Part shown: positions 1 to 10,894 of the stretch, piece by piece
How the letters are laid out: the number at the start of each line of letters is the position of its first letter
Numbering within the stretch: the first letter of the stretch is position 1
From: Asterias rubens
Taxonomy: Eukaryota; Echinodermata; Asteroidea; Forcipulatida; Asteriidae
Reading direction: 5' to 3'
NCBI RefSeq assembly: GCF_902459465.1
Contig: NC_047069.1
Span: forward strand, 4,869,171 to 4,933,170
Length of the DNA stretch: 64,000 bases
The notes under the pieces: generated by a model
Told to the model about the DNA's origin: nothing
Seen by the model: the letters and a program-made list of their open reading frames with translations, nothing else
Database searches by the model: none
Made by a program: the position numbers and the translations under genes

Positions 1-860
1 TTGATGCAGTTTCAAGCAAAATTTTCAGCAAAGTTTAAAAATGTTGAGCAAAGTTTGACGCAATTTTAAGCAAAGTTTTACGCAATTTTTAGCAAAGTTT
101 GAAATTTTGTTAAGCAAAGTTAGACGCCATTTTGGGCAAAGTTTGATGCAGTTTCAAGCAAAATTTTCAGCAAAGTTTAAAAATGTTTTGAGCAAAGTTT
201 GACGCAATTTTTAGCAATGTTTAACGCAATTTTTAGCAAAGTTTGAAATTTTGTTAAGCAAAGTTAGACGCCATTTTGGGCAAAGTTTCAAGCAAAATTT
301 GAGCAAAGTTTGACGCAATTTTGAGCAATGTTTACAATAATTTCTAGCAAAATTAGATGCAATTCCAAGTAAAGTTTCTAGCAAAGTTCTACACAATTTT
401 TAGCAGAGCTTGAAATATTTTCAGCAAAGTCAGACACCATTTAAAGCAAAGTTTGATGCAAAGTTTGACGCCATTTTGAGCAAATTTTTAAGGAAAGTGC
501 CGCACAATTTTCAGCAAAGTTTGAAATTTGTTTAAGCAAAGTAAAGACTCGATTTTGAGCAAAGTTTTATGCAAGGTTCTGCACAATTTTTAGCAAAGTT
601 GAAATATTTTCAGCAAAGTCAGACACCATTTAAAGCAAAGTTTGATGCAAAGTTTGACGCCATTTTGAGCAAATTTTTAATGAAAGTTCCGCACAATTTT
701 CAGCAAAGTTTGAAATTTGTTTAAGCAAAGTTCCGCACAATTTTCAGCAAAGTTTGAAGTTTGTTTAAGCAAAGCAAAGACTCCATTTCAAGCAAAGTTT
801 GACGCAATTTTAAGCAAAGTTTGATAAAATTTCAAGCAATGTTTCAAACAATTATTATGA
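1..860. repeat. Degenerate 20-25 bp minisatellite, GCAAAGTTTGACGCAATTTT type
   Basis: The core AGCAAAGTTTGACGCAATTT recurs with variable linkers (GAAATTTTGTTA, GATGCAGTTTCA, AGACGCCATTTTG). A larger block of about 180 bp also recurs, as seen when 405-520 is compared with 590-720. No gene is visible; open frames here are products of the repeat. Confidence 0.85.
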
Positions 861-1019
861 GCAAAGTTTCTTTTAATGAATCTTGAGTCTTGATCTTGAG
901 TTTCACATCTCTTCTACAACCAGATCTTCATGGTGTGACGAGGGGGTCGACTCAAACAGCGAACTTGAAAATCTGTGTAATAAAAATAGAAAACAATTAT
1001 AAATAAAGCAAGCAATTGT

Positions 1020-2340
1020 CATTTTACATTGATGCAATGTTTGGTAAAGTGTAACGGCAAATTTAACCAAATATATTGCAACAGAATTTTAACCAGTTCC
1101 AACTAAGTTCAAGCACAGTATGCAGCGTTTCTAGCAAAGTTTCACACAATTTCAACCAAATAAATGCAATTTGCAGCAAAGTTAAGGGCAGTTTCAGCCA
1201 AAAATAAATGCAAAGGGTAGCAAAGTTTTAACAAATTGAGCAGAAAATAAATGCAATTTCAAACATAAATAAACGCAATGTGTAGCAAAGTTAAGGCAAT
1301 TTCAAACATAAATAAACGCAATGTGTAGCAAAGTTAAGGCAATTTCAAACATGCAAAGTGTAGCAAAGCAATTTCAACCAAAATTTAAATGCGCAATGTG
1401 TAGCAAAGTTAAGGCAATTTCAAACATAAATAAATGCAATGTGTAGCAAAGTTAAGGCAATTTCAAACATAAATAAACGCAATGTGTAGCAAAGTTAAGG
1501 CAATTTCAAACATGCAAAGTGTAGCAAAGCAATTTCAACCAAAATTTAAACGCAATGTGTAGCAAAATAAAGCAATTTCAACCAAAATTTAAACGCAATG
1601 TGTAGCAAAGTTAAGGCAATTTCAAACATGCAATTTACAGCAAATAAAGCAATTCCAACCAAATTTAAATGAAATGTGTAGCAAAGCAATTTCAACCAAA
1701 ATATATATGCAAATTTTAAACAAAATTTAAACGCAATGTGTAGCACAATACAGCAATTTCAACCAAAATTTAAACGCAATGTGTAGCAAAGTTAAGGCAA
1801 TTTCAAACATGCAATTTGCAGCAAAATAAAGCAATTTCAACCAAGTATAAATGCAATGTGTAGCAAGCAATTTCAACCAAGTATAAACGCAATGTGTAGC
1901 AAAGTTTAAGCAATTTTAAACAAATCTAAATGCAATTGGCAGCCAAGTTTAAGCAATTCCGAATGTAAATAGATAATATACGTACAATGTTCCGATGGGC
2001 TGCATGCATCAGAGAACCCCCTGTTTAACATCACACGTTCAGCACAGACATCGGCACAGTCATCAAGCTGAAATTCAACCAGAATATACAAACTGAATGT
2101 CATTGGATTGAAAATATTGTACAGTGAATGAAGGCATGAACAGAGAAACTTTTACATTGGACGATGCAGAAAGATGCAGAAAAATAAATAGTGAATGTCG
2201 TTGCAAGTAACAGGTTTATTATAAATGCAATGCGTTTAAGCAATGTGTAGCAATTTGCAGCAAAGTCGTAAGTGTAGCAAAGTTTAAGTAATTTGAACCA
2301 AATATAAATGCAATGTGTAAGCTTTTTCAATGAATATGTA
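1020..2340. repeat. AT-rich minisatellite, GCAATGTGTAGCAAAG type (left block)
   Basis: Units of about 35-60 bp combine GCAATGTGTAGCAAAG, CAATTTCAACCAAA and (A)TTTAAACGCAAT in varying order. The same family resumes at 5.4-7.25 kb on the other side of the 374-bp satellite, so the satellite seems to have grown inside this field. Confidence 0.85.
1986..2067 (-). other. Exon-like cassette A, the copy with an open frame
   Basis: On the minus strand this 82-nt segment follows an acceptor (TTCTGGTTGAATTTCAG) and is followed by a donor (GTACGTAT). It is open over 27 codons, starting LDDCADVCAER and ending SDACSPSEH, with three cysteines. I do not recognise the peptide. The ten related copies between 2.4 and 5.9 kb keep the splice signals, but those I translated have TAA or TGA in this frame. 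It may be a real small exon, the ancestor of the cassettes, or a chance open copy. Confidence 0.4.
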
Positions 2341-2380
2341 AATGCATTTTGACATGTAATGTAAACATAAATATACGTAC

Positions 2381-5300
2381 AATGTTATGACAGGCTGCAT
2401 GCATCGGAGAACCCCAGGTAGACATCAAATTACATCTTGCAGCTCGGACATGTCGGGCCATCAAGCTGAAATTAAACCAGAAAACACAAACTGAATGTCA
2501 TGCCAAGTAACATACTATAAATGTGTAGCAATTTGCAAAGTTGAATGCGGTTTCAATGTGTAGCAAAGTTTAAGTAACTCGAACTAAGTATAAATGCGAA
2601 GTTAAATCTATTTAAATTTAATATATACGCAATATACAGCATTAAAGCTATTCCAATCAAATATATAAATGCATTTTGACATGTAATGTACACATAAATA
2701 TACGTACAATGTTTCGACAGGCTGCATGCATCGGAGAACCCCAGGTAGACCTCGAATTACATCTTACAGCTGGGACATCGTCGGGCCATCAAACTGAAAT
2801 TAAACCAGAAAAGACAAACTGAATGTCATTGCAAACAAATACATTGGATGGAAAATATTATACAGTGAATGTCATGCCAAGTAACATACTATAAATGTGT
2901 AGCAATTTGCAAAGTTGAATGCCGTTTCAATGTGTAGCAAAGTTTAAGTAATTCGAACCAAGTATAAATGCGAAGTTAAATCTATTTAAATTTAATATAT
3001 ACGCAATATACAGCATTAAAGCTATTTCAATCAAATATATAAATGCATTTTGACATGTAATGTAAACATAAATATACGTACAATGTTATGACAGGCTGCA
3101 TGCATCGGAGAACCCCAGGTAGACATCAAATTACATCTTACAGCTCGGACATCGTCGGGCCATCAAACTGAAATTAAACCAGAAAAGACAAACTGAATGT
3201 CATTGCAAACAAATACATTGGATGGAAAATATTATACAGTGAATGTCATGCCAAGTAACATACTATAAATGTGTAGCAATTTGCAAAGTTGAATGCCGTT
3301 TCAATGTGTAGCAAAGTTTAAGTAATTCGAACTAAGTATAAATGCGAAGTTAAATCTATTTAAATTTAATATATACGCAATATACAGCATTAAAGCTATT
3401 TCAATCAAATATATAAATGCATTTTGACATGTAATGTAAACATAAATATACGTACAATGTTATGACAGGCTGCATGCATCGGAGAACCCCAGGTAGACAT
3501 CAAATTACATCTTACAGCTCGGACATCGTCCGGCCATCAAACTGAAATTAAACCAGAAAAGACAAACTGAATGTCATTGCAAACAAATACATTGGATGGA
3601 AAATATTATACAGTGAATGTCATGCCAAGTAACATACTATAAATGTGTAGCAATTTGCAAAGTTGAATGCCGTTTCAATGTGTAGCAAAGTTTAAGTAAT
3701 TCGAACCAAGTATAAATGCGAAGTTAAATCTATTTAAATTTAATATATACGCAATATACAGCATTAAAGCTATTTCAATCAAATATATAAATGCATTTTG
3801 ACATGTAATGTAAACATAAATATACGTACAATGTTATGACAGGCTGCATGCATCGGAGAACCCCAGGTAGACATCAAATTACATCTTACAGCTCGGACAT
3901 CGTCGGGCCATCAAACTGAAATTCAACCAGAAAAGACAAACTGAATGTCATTGCAAACAAATACATTGGATGGAAAATATTATACAGTGAATGTCATGCC
4001 AAGTAACATACTATAAATGTGTAGCAGTTTGCAAAGTTGAATGCCGTTTCAATGTGTAGCAAAGTTTAAGTAATTCGAACTAAGTATAAATGCGAAGTTA
4101 AATCTATTTAAATTTAATATATACGCAATATACAGCATTAAAGCTATTTCAATCAAATATATAATGCATTTTGACATGTAATGTAAACATAAATATACGT
4201 ACAATGTTTCGACAGGCTGCATGCATCGGAGAACCCCAGGTAGACCTCGAATTACATCTTACAGCTCGGACATCGTCGGGCCATCAAACTGAAATTAAAC
4301 CAGAAAAGACAAACTGAATGTCATTGCAAACAAATACATTGGATGGAAAATATTATACAGTGAATGTCATGCCAAGTAACACACTATAAATGTGAAGCAA
4401 TTTGCAAAGTTGAATGCTGTTTCAATGTGTAGCAAAGTTTAAGTAATTCGAACCAAGTATAAATGCGAAGTTAAATCTATTTAAATTTAATATATACGCA
4501 ATATACAGCATTAAAGCTATTTCAATCAAATATATAAATGCATTTTGACATGTAATGTAAACATAAATATACGTACAATGTTATGACAGGCTGCATGCAT
4601 CGGAGAACCCCAGGTAGACATCGAATTACATCTTACAGCTCGGACATCGTCGGGCCATCAAACTGAAATTCAACCAGAAAAGACAAACTGAATGTCATTG
4701 CAAACAAATACATTGGATGGAAATTATTATACAGTGAATGTCATGCCAAGTAACATTCTATAAATGTGTAGCAATTTGCAAAGTTGAATGCCGTTTCAAT
4801 GTGTAGCAAAGTTTAAGTAATTCGAACTAAGTATAAATGCGAAGTTAAATCTATTTAAATTTAATATATACGCAATATACAGCATTAAAGCTATTTCAAT
4901 CAAATATATAAATGCATTTTGACATGTAATGTAAACATAAATATACGTACAATGTTTCGACAGGCTGCATGCATCGGAGAACCCCAGGTAGACCTCGAAT
5001 TACATCTTACAGATCGGACATCGTCGGGCCATCAAACTGAAATTCAACCAGAAAATACAAACTGAATGTCATTGCAAGTCATAGGTTAGAAATGCAAGCA
5101 ATTTCAAATTTAAGTAAAGTGTAGCAAATGCAGCAAAGTTGAATGATATTTCAAAGTGTAGCAAAGTTTAAGTAATTTGAAACCAAATATAAATGCAAAG
5201 TAAAAGCTATTTAAATTTAATATAAATGCAATTTACAACAAAGTTAAAGCTATTTCAATCAATTATAAATGCATTTGGGCATGTAATGTAGTTAATAAAT

Positions 5301-5850
5301 ATACGTACAATATTCTTGCAGGTTCGGACAGGCTGCATGCATCAGAGAACCCCAGGTAGACATCAAATTACATCTTACACCTCGGACATCTGAAATTCAA
5401 CCAGAACATACAAACTGGATGTCATTGGAAACAAATAAAAACAAATGCAAAATTTAAACAAATTATTGCAATTTGCAGCAAAGCTAAAGCAATTTCAACC
5501 AAATGTAGCAACTGGCAGCAAAGTTTAAAGCATTTTAACCCAACATAAATGCAATGTGTAGCAATGTAAAAGTAATTTCAAGAAAATATAAATGCAATTT
5601 GCCGCAAAGTTTAAGCAATTTCAGACAAAAACATTAATGCAATTTGCCGCAAAAGTTTAAGCAATTTCAACCAAACATTAATGCAATGTGTAGCAAAGTT
5701 TAAAGCAATTTAAATTAAATATAAATGCAATAGAAATGTAGAAAGAAATATACGTACAATGTTCTTGTATGTTCTGATAGGCTGCATGCATCATAGAACC
5801 CAGGTAGACATCAAATTACATCTTACAGCTCGGACAACTTGGGCAATCAA
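2381..5850 (-). other. Exon-like cassette A, ten further copies in the satellite
   Basis: Each copy is about 80-90 nt, preceded on the minus strand by TGGTTTAATTTCAG or a close variant and followed by GTACGTAT. Start points on the plus strand are near 2381, 2708, 3082, 3455, 3829, 4203, 4577, 4951, 5307 and 5757. The body runs from CTTGATGGCCCGAC to CCTGTCGGAACATT with small changes. The translated copies have stops in the frame that is open at 1986-2067. Splice borders kept while coding is lost suggests non-coding exons, though the identity may simply reflect recent copying. Confidence 0.4.
2480..5075. repeat. 374-bp tandem satellite, about seven copies
   Basis: Near-identical units of about 374 bp follow one another; the GGCTGCATGCATCGGAGAAC marker falls near 2720, 3094, 3468, 3842, 4216, 4590 and 4965. 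Divergent copies occur at about 1998, 2392, 5330 and 5781. Each unit holds one minus-strand exon-like cassette plus flanking intron-like DNA made from the local minisatellite. The high identity of the central copies points to recent amplification or homogenisation. Confidence 0.9.
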
Positions 5851-7250
5851 GCTTAAATTAAACACGAAAACCATTGCAAGTAACATGTTATACATATAAA
5901 TCAATACAATTATAAGCGATGTGTACCAAAAGTTTAATGCTGTTTTAACAGATGGCAAAGGTTAATTAATTCCAACCAAATTTAAATGCAATGTGTAGCA
6001 AAGCAATTTCAACCAAAATTTAAATGCAATGTGTAGCAAAATAAAACAATTTCAACCAAAATATAAACGCAATGTGTAGCAAAGCAATTTCAACCAAAAT
6101 ATATATGCAACGTGTAGCAAAGCAATTTCAACCAAAATTTAAACGCAATGTGTAGCCAAATAAAGCAATTTCGACCAAAATATAAATGTAATGTGTAGCA
6201 AAGCAATTTCAACCAAAATATATATGCAACGTGTAGCAAAGCAATTTCAAACAAGATTTAAACGCAATGTGTAGCAAAATAAAGCAATTTCAACCAAAAT
6301 TTAAACGCAATGTGTAGCAAAGTTAAGGCAATTTCAAACATGCAATTTGCAGCAAAATGAAGCAATTTCAACCAAGTATAAACGCAATGTGTAGCAAAGC
6401 AATTTCAACCAAATTTAAACGCAATGTGTAGCAAAGAAATGGCAATTTCAAACATGCAATTTGCAACAAAATAAAAGAATTTCAACCAAAATATATATGC
6501 AATGTGTAGCAATGCAATTTCAACCAAAAAATATATGCAATGTGTAGCAAGCAATGTCAACAAAAATTTAAACGCAAAGTTAAGGCAATTTCAAATATGC
6601 AATTTGCAGCAAAATAAGGCAATTTCAACCAAAACATAAATGCAATGTGTAGCAAGCAAGTTCAACCAAAATTTAAACGCAATGTGTAGCAAAGTTAAGG
6701 CAATTTGAAACATGCAAAAAAAAAGCAATTCCAAACATAAATAAATGCAATGTGTAGCAAAGTTAAGGCAATTCAAACCAAAATATAAATGCAATGTGTA
6801 GCAAAGCAACTAAACCAAAATATAAATGCAATGTGTAGCAAAGCAATTTCAACCAAACATATATGCAATGTGTAGCAAGCAATTTCAACCAAAACTTAAA
6901 CGCAATGTGTAGCAAAGTTATGGCAATTTCAAACATGCAATTTGCAGCAAAATAAGGCAATTTCAACCAAAATATAAATGCAATGTGTAGCAAAGCAATT
7001 TCAACAAAAATATATATATGCAATGTGTAGCAAAGCAATTTAAACCCAAATTCAAACGCAATGTGTAGCAAAGTTAAGGCAATTTCAAACATGCAAAATA
7101 AAGCAATTCCAAACATAAATAAATGCAATGTGTAGCAAAGTTAAGGCAATCTGAACTAAATATAAATACAATGTGTAGCAAAGCAATTTCAACCAAATAT
7201 AAATGCAATGTGTAACAACAATTCTTCAATAAAACAACAGTAGAATAAAT
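5440..7250. repeat. AT-rich minisatellite, GCAATGTGTAGCAAAG type (right block)
   Basis: The 35-60 bp units of the 1.0-2.3 kb block continue here, with GCAATGTGTAGCAAAG and AATTTCAACCAAAAT recurring. The several apparent open frames on the minus strand are repeat translations (LLHIAFKFWLKL-type) and not believable genes. Confidence 0.85.
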
Positions 7251-7267
7251 GCATGAGAGGCACTTAC

Positions 7268-7500
7268 ATGTTTATGAAGCTTGGGTTTGAGAAGTACAGA
7301 CGTGTACTACCAAGTACCCAAAGGTTGACATCAACATCAGGCTACCATGAGCCCATCAGGAATAGAACCGCCAGCAACCAGCATCGAAACAGGAATGAAG
7401 ACTGCCAGTCGGAGGCCCAAGTTTTATACCCCTAAGCTCACGGTCCAAAGCCCTCATCAACAAAAGCCAACCGATTCAGAAGATGGTTTAGCCAATCAGA
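7268..7500 (-). promoter_or_regulatory. Candidate minus-strand TATA promoter and first exon
   Basis: Reading the minus strand, CCAAT-type boxes (plus-strand AGCCAAT near 7488 and AGCCAACC near 7465) precede TATAAAA at 7428-7422. About 25-30 bp further, a start site near 7400 would be well spaced. The stretch then runs to a good donor, CAT|GTAAGTG, at 7268. The exon would be about 130 nt and holds only short open frames. Its strand and position suit a transcript running into cassette A at 5.8-2.0 kb. Sequence composition is clearly less AT-rich than its neighbours. Confidence 0.35.
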
Positions 7501-7739
7501 AGTTGCGTCTAGCCAACCCGGTATCTGTAAGTGTACAACAATGAATGAGTTAACTTCTCTACAATCCAGTCTATTTTGGGAGCTATTTCAATAGGAGTAA
7601 AGTCGTTAACTTCTATTGCGATTGTCGCCCGAGCGCCGGCCCTATTCAAAACATTTCTTTTCTTAGCCCTAAACGCAGATAGCTGATTTAAATGACTAAG
7701 AAATATGTCACATGGTATTGCTGAATTATTCAGTAGCAT

Positions 7740-8158
7740 CTTTAATCTGCTGTTCTTTAAACTGGTTGGTTAGAATTGGTAAGATGTTGGACCATTCAGC
7801 GGACGCCCCGGGAATTAGTTCGCGGGTAATTTTAAGTTCGTGAATAATTTAAAGTTCTCAGGGAATGCAGTGCGAACCTCGCAGAGTATAGTACAAACAA
7901 GTTATCAATTCAGTTGCAAAGACGATGTTTGAATAATAAAACTCAAGGGTTGATCTAATTTTAATATTGTACAAATCAAATTCTCACTGAATAGATATCA
8001 ATGAAGCATAACTGGTGAAACAATGAGCTCTTTCCGCAGAAGGCGCTATTTGTGTAATTAATCAAAGACAAAACAATTGACGTCGTGCGTGGGGGGTGTT
8101 TACGGTGCTGTTGTGAGGACGGATTTTCGCCCGGGCGCCGATTGCTATTTCGCCTGGG
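7740..8158. other. Single-copy spacer, no gene recognised
   Basis: This stretch separates the promoter-like region from the 21-bp array. It is not visibly repetitive, and I see no convincing exon on either strand. Confidence 0.5.
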
Positions 8159-8965
8159 GTGAATATTATTTCGTCTGGGTTGAATATTATTTCGTCTGGG
8201 TTGAATATTATTTCGTCTGGGTTGAATATTATTTCGTCTGGGTTGAATATTATTTCGTCTGGGTTGAATATTATTTCGTCTGGGTTGAATATTATTTCGT
8301 CTGGGTTGAATATTATTTCTAATGGACTGAATATTATTTCGTTTCGGTTGAATATTATTTCGTTTGGGTTGAATATTATTTCGTCTGGGTTAAATATTAT
8401 TTCTAATGGACTGAATATTATTTCGTTTCGGTTGAATATTATTTCGTTTGGGTTGAATATTATTTCGTCTGGGTTAAATATTATTTCTAATGGGCTGAGT
8501 ATTATTTCTAATGGGCTGAATATTATTTCGTCTGGGTTGAATTTTAATTCGTCTGGGTTGAATATTATTTCTAATTGGCTGAATATTATTTCTAATGGGC
8601 TGAATATTATTTCTAATGGGTTGAATATTATTTCTAATGGGCTTATTATTATTTCTAATGGGCTGAATATTATTTCTAATGGGCTGAATATTATTTCGTC
8701 TGGGTTGAATTTTATTTCGTCTGGGCTGAATATTATTTCTAATTGGCTGAATATTATTTCTAATGGGCTGAATATTATTTCTAATGGGCTGAATATTATT
8801 TCTAATGGGCTGAATATTATTTCTAATGGGCTGAATATTATTTCTAATGGGCTGAATATTATTTCTAATGGGCTGAATATTATTTCTAATGGGCTGATTA
8901 TTATTTCTAATGGGCTGAATATTATTTCGTCTGGGTTGAATATTATTTCTAATGGGCTGATTATT
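8159..8965. repeat. 21-bp minisatellite, about 38 copies, open on both strands
   Basis: The unit AATATTATTTCGTCTGGGTTG repeats without length change; a second variant has TCTAATGGGCTG in place of TCGTCTGGGTTG. Because 21 is a multiple of three and neither strand's unit contains a stop in one frame, long frames arise on both strands: NIISSGL or NIISNGL on plus, PIRNNIQ or PRRNNIQ on minus. The plus frame runs on to 9097 into non-repeat sequence. A four-unit block (8318-8400) is repeated directly after itself, so variants spread in groups. Confidence 0.95.
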
Positions 8966-9096
8966 CATTTGCGTGTGGATAATTGTTTCATTATTTCCCG
9001 CGGCGAAGTGCTATTTCAAACGCAACCACAACTTGCAGTAGGTCAACCGTTCACATCAAAGGACTTGCCGCCGCTCATGTTGAATGCAAAGTGTTA

Positions 9097-9225
9097 GGCC
9101 GTGTCCGAAACGGCGACTTCGGCTACAGCTACGGCTAGATCGCGCGCGTCTGCCTATTCTTCAACGCTGGTAGACGCGCTGATCTAGACGTAGCTGTAGC
9201 CGAAGTCGTCATTTCGGACACGGCC
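9097..9225. mobile_element. Foldback MITE, possibly PIF/Harbinger type
   Basis: Two arms of about 45-50 bp, GGCCGTGTCCGAAACGGCGA onward and its near-complement ending TTTCGGACACGGCC, flank a short loop. TTA lies directly outside each end (9094-9096 and 9226-9228), a 3-bp target duplication of the type used by PIF/Harbinger elements. It is too short to encode anything. The superfamily call rests only on TSD length. Confidence 0.8.
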
Positions 9226-9576
9226 TTAAGTATGTAATACATCGATGTTATACATTGTATCAACATCCGCCAAAGATGATGAGGTCATACTGGGCTAGGT
9301 TTGTTTACAAATAGAGCGCCCGCTGCGGCGATAATCTCGTACAAAATATCAAACAAAATTGGATATCGTCGATAATAAACAGAGCATTTATAAAAATACA
9401 AAATAATTGTCATTTATATTGCGCTAGTTTGGTGTAACTAAGCAAACAATCTATGTACATTAACTAATCTTCAATCGTAATTATATTGTCCCTAGATGGA
9501 AGGAAAATCTAAAACAAATCGTAGGAGTTCAAAATGCACATGATCAACTGGAACTATGATATTTGATAAATTGAGC

Positions 9577-10228
9577 AAAGGGGAAGCACTGGCTCTCTGA
9601 TAATAAGCTATTTCAATTAAAGGGGAAGCACTGGCTCTCTGATAATAAGCTATTTCAATTAAAGGGGAAACACTGGCTCTCTGATAATAAGCTATTTCAA
9701 TTAAAGGGGAAACACTGGCTCTCTGATAATAAGCTATTTCAATTAAAGGGGAAGCACTGGCTCTCTGATAATAAGCTATTTCAATTAAAGGGGAAGCACT
9801 GGCTCTCTGATAATAAGCTATTTCAATTCAACTATTTCTCACTGGCTCTCTGATAATAAGCTATTTCAATTCAACTATTTCTCACTGGCTCTCTGATAAT
9901 AAGCTATTTCAATTCAACTATTTCTCACTGGCTCTCTGATAATAAGCTATTTCAATTCAACTATTTCTCACTGGCTCTCTGATAATAAGCTATTTCAATT
10001 CAACTATTTCTCACTGGCTCTCTGATAATAAGCTATTTCAATTCAACTATTTCTCACTGGCTCTCTGATAATAAGCTATTTCAATTCAACTATTTCTCAC
10101 TGGCTCTCTGATAATAAGCTATTTCAATTCAACTATTTCTCACTGGCTCTCTGATAATAAGCTATTTCAATTCAACTATTTCTCACTGGCTCTCTGATAA
10201 TAAGCTATTTCAATTCAACTATTTCTCT
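9577..10228. repeat. Composite minisatellite: one 31-bp core with two alternative linkers
   Basis: The core ACTGGCTCTCTGATAATAAG plus CTATTTCAATT recurs about 15 times. In the first six units the linker is AAAGGGGAAGC (42-bp period); in the last nine it is CAACTATTTCTC (43-bp period). The switch is sharp, near 9828, with the core unchanged. Linker variants AAGC and AAAC occur in the first part. Confidence 0.95.
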
Positions 10229-10890
10229 TTCATGCTAGTATCAACTTTCTTGACTTTCTACACTTTTTGAATTTTGTGGTTAAAGTATAACTGATTTTTT
10301 GTCAAGTAAATTTTTATAGTGTGTGTGTTTTTGCGGTCGCAGAGAAGATATTACCCTTACGTTCATTTTTCCCCCTTTTTTTATCAGAAATTGGGTTGAT
10401 CACATTTTTGCTCACATATTTATCCTGAACGTTAATGCTTTCTTGGCTGTACAGCACTTTGCAAATGTGTTAAAGTGCTTTATAATAGCAATTTAAGTTA
10501 AGTTCAGTTAAATTAAGTTGATGAAAGTGTAGATTATTTTTACGAGTCTACACTTAACTGTAGATTTGTTATGAAGCTTCACTCAACCGTATATTCGTTA
10601 CAAACTATAGTGATAGTTCAACTGGAACATGACTGTCTTTACAAATTGAAAGATAACATGATGGGCAAAATACAGCTGAAAACGTTTTATAATTATTTCA
10701 ATTTAAACAAACATTTTCAAGTTACAAAATTTATTTAGCAAAAACACTTGTAAACTGATCAAACACTGTACTTGTTAATGTTGCACGCACTATAAAATAT
10801 GCTTATAAACTTTGCAAAGAAGTGTTAATTGTAACCAAGCGTCGTTTGACAAAATACAAAGTTGGGGAGGGGATGGTTTAAGGCAGAGAA
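10229..10890. other. AT-rich spacer, no gene recognised
   Basis: The stretch is low in GC and not obviously repetitive. A fragment near 10450-10510 (CAAATGTGTTAAAGTGCTTT, then TATAATAGCAATTTAAG) resembles the 3' tail of a SINE or LINE. No coding signal is seen. Confidence 0.4.
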
Positions 10891-10894
10891 AAGA

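Noticed and set aside
6591..7128. Minus-strand frames with LLHIAFKFWLKL repeats as membrane proteins
   Set aside because: They are translations of the GCAATGTGTAGCAAAG minisatellite and break at each change of unit length.
8474..8968. Long minus-strand frame of PIRNNIQ repeats as a protein gene
   Set aside because: It is the complement of the 21-bp minisatellite; period divisible by three explains the open frame, and there is no start, splice or domain support.
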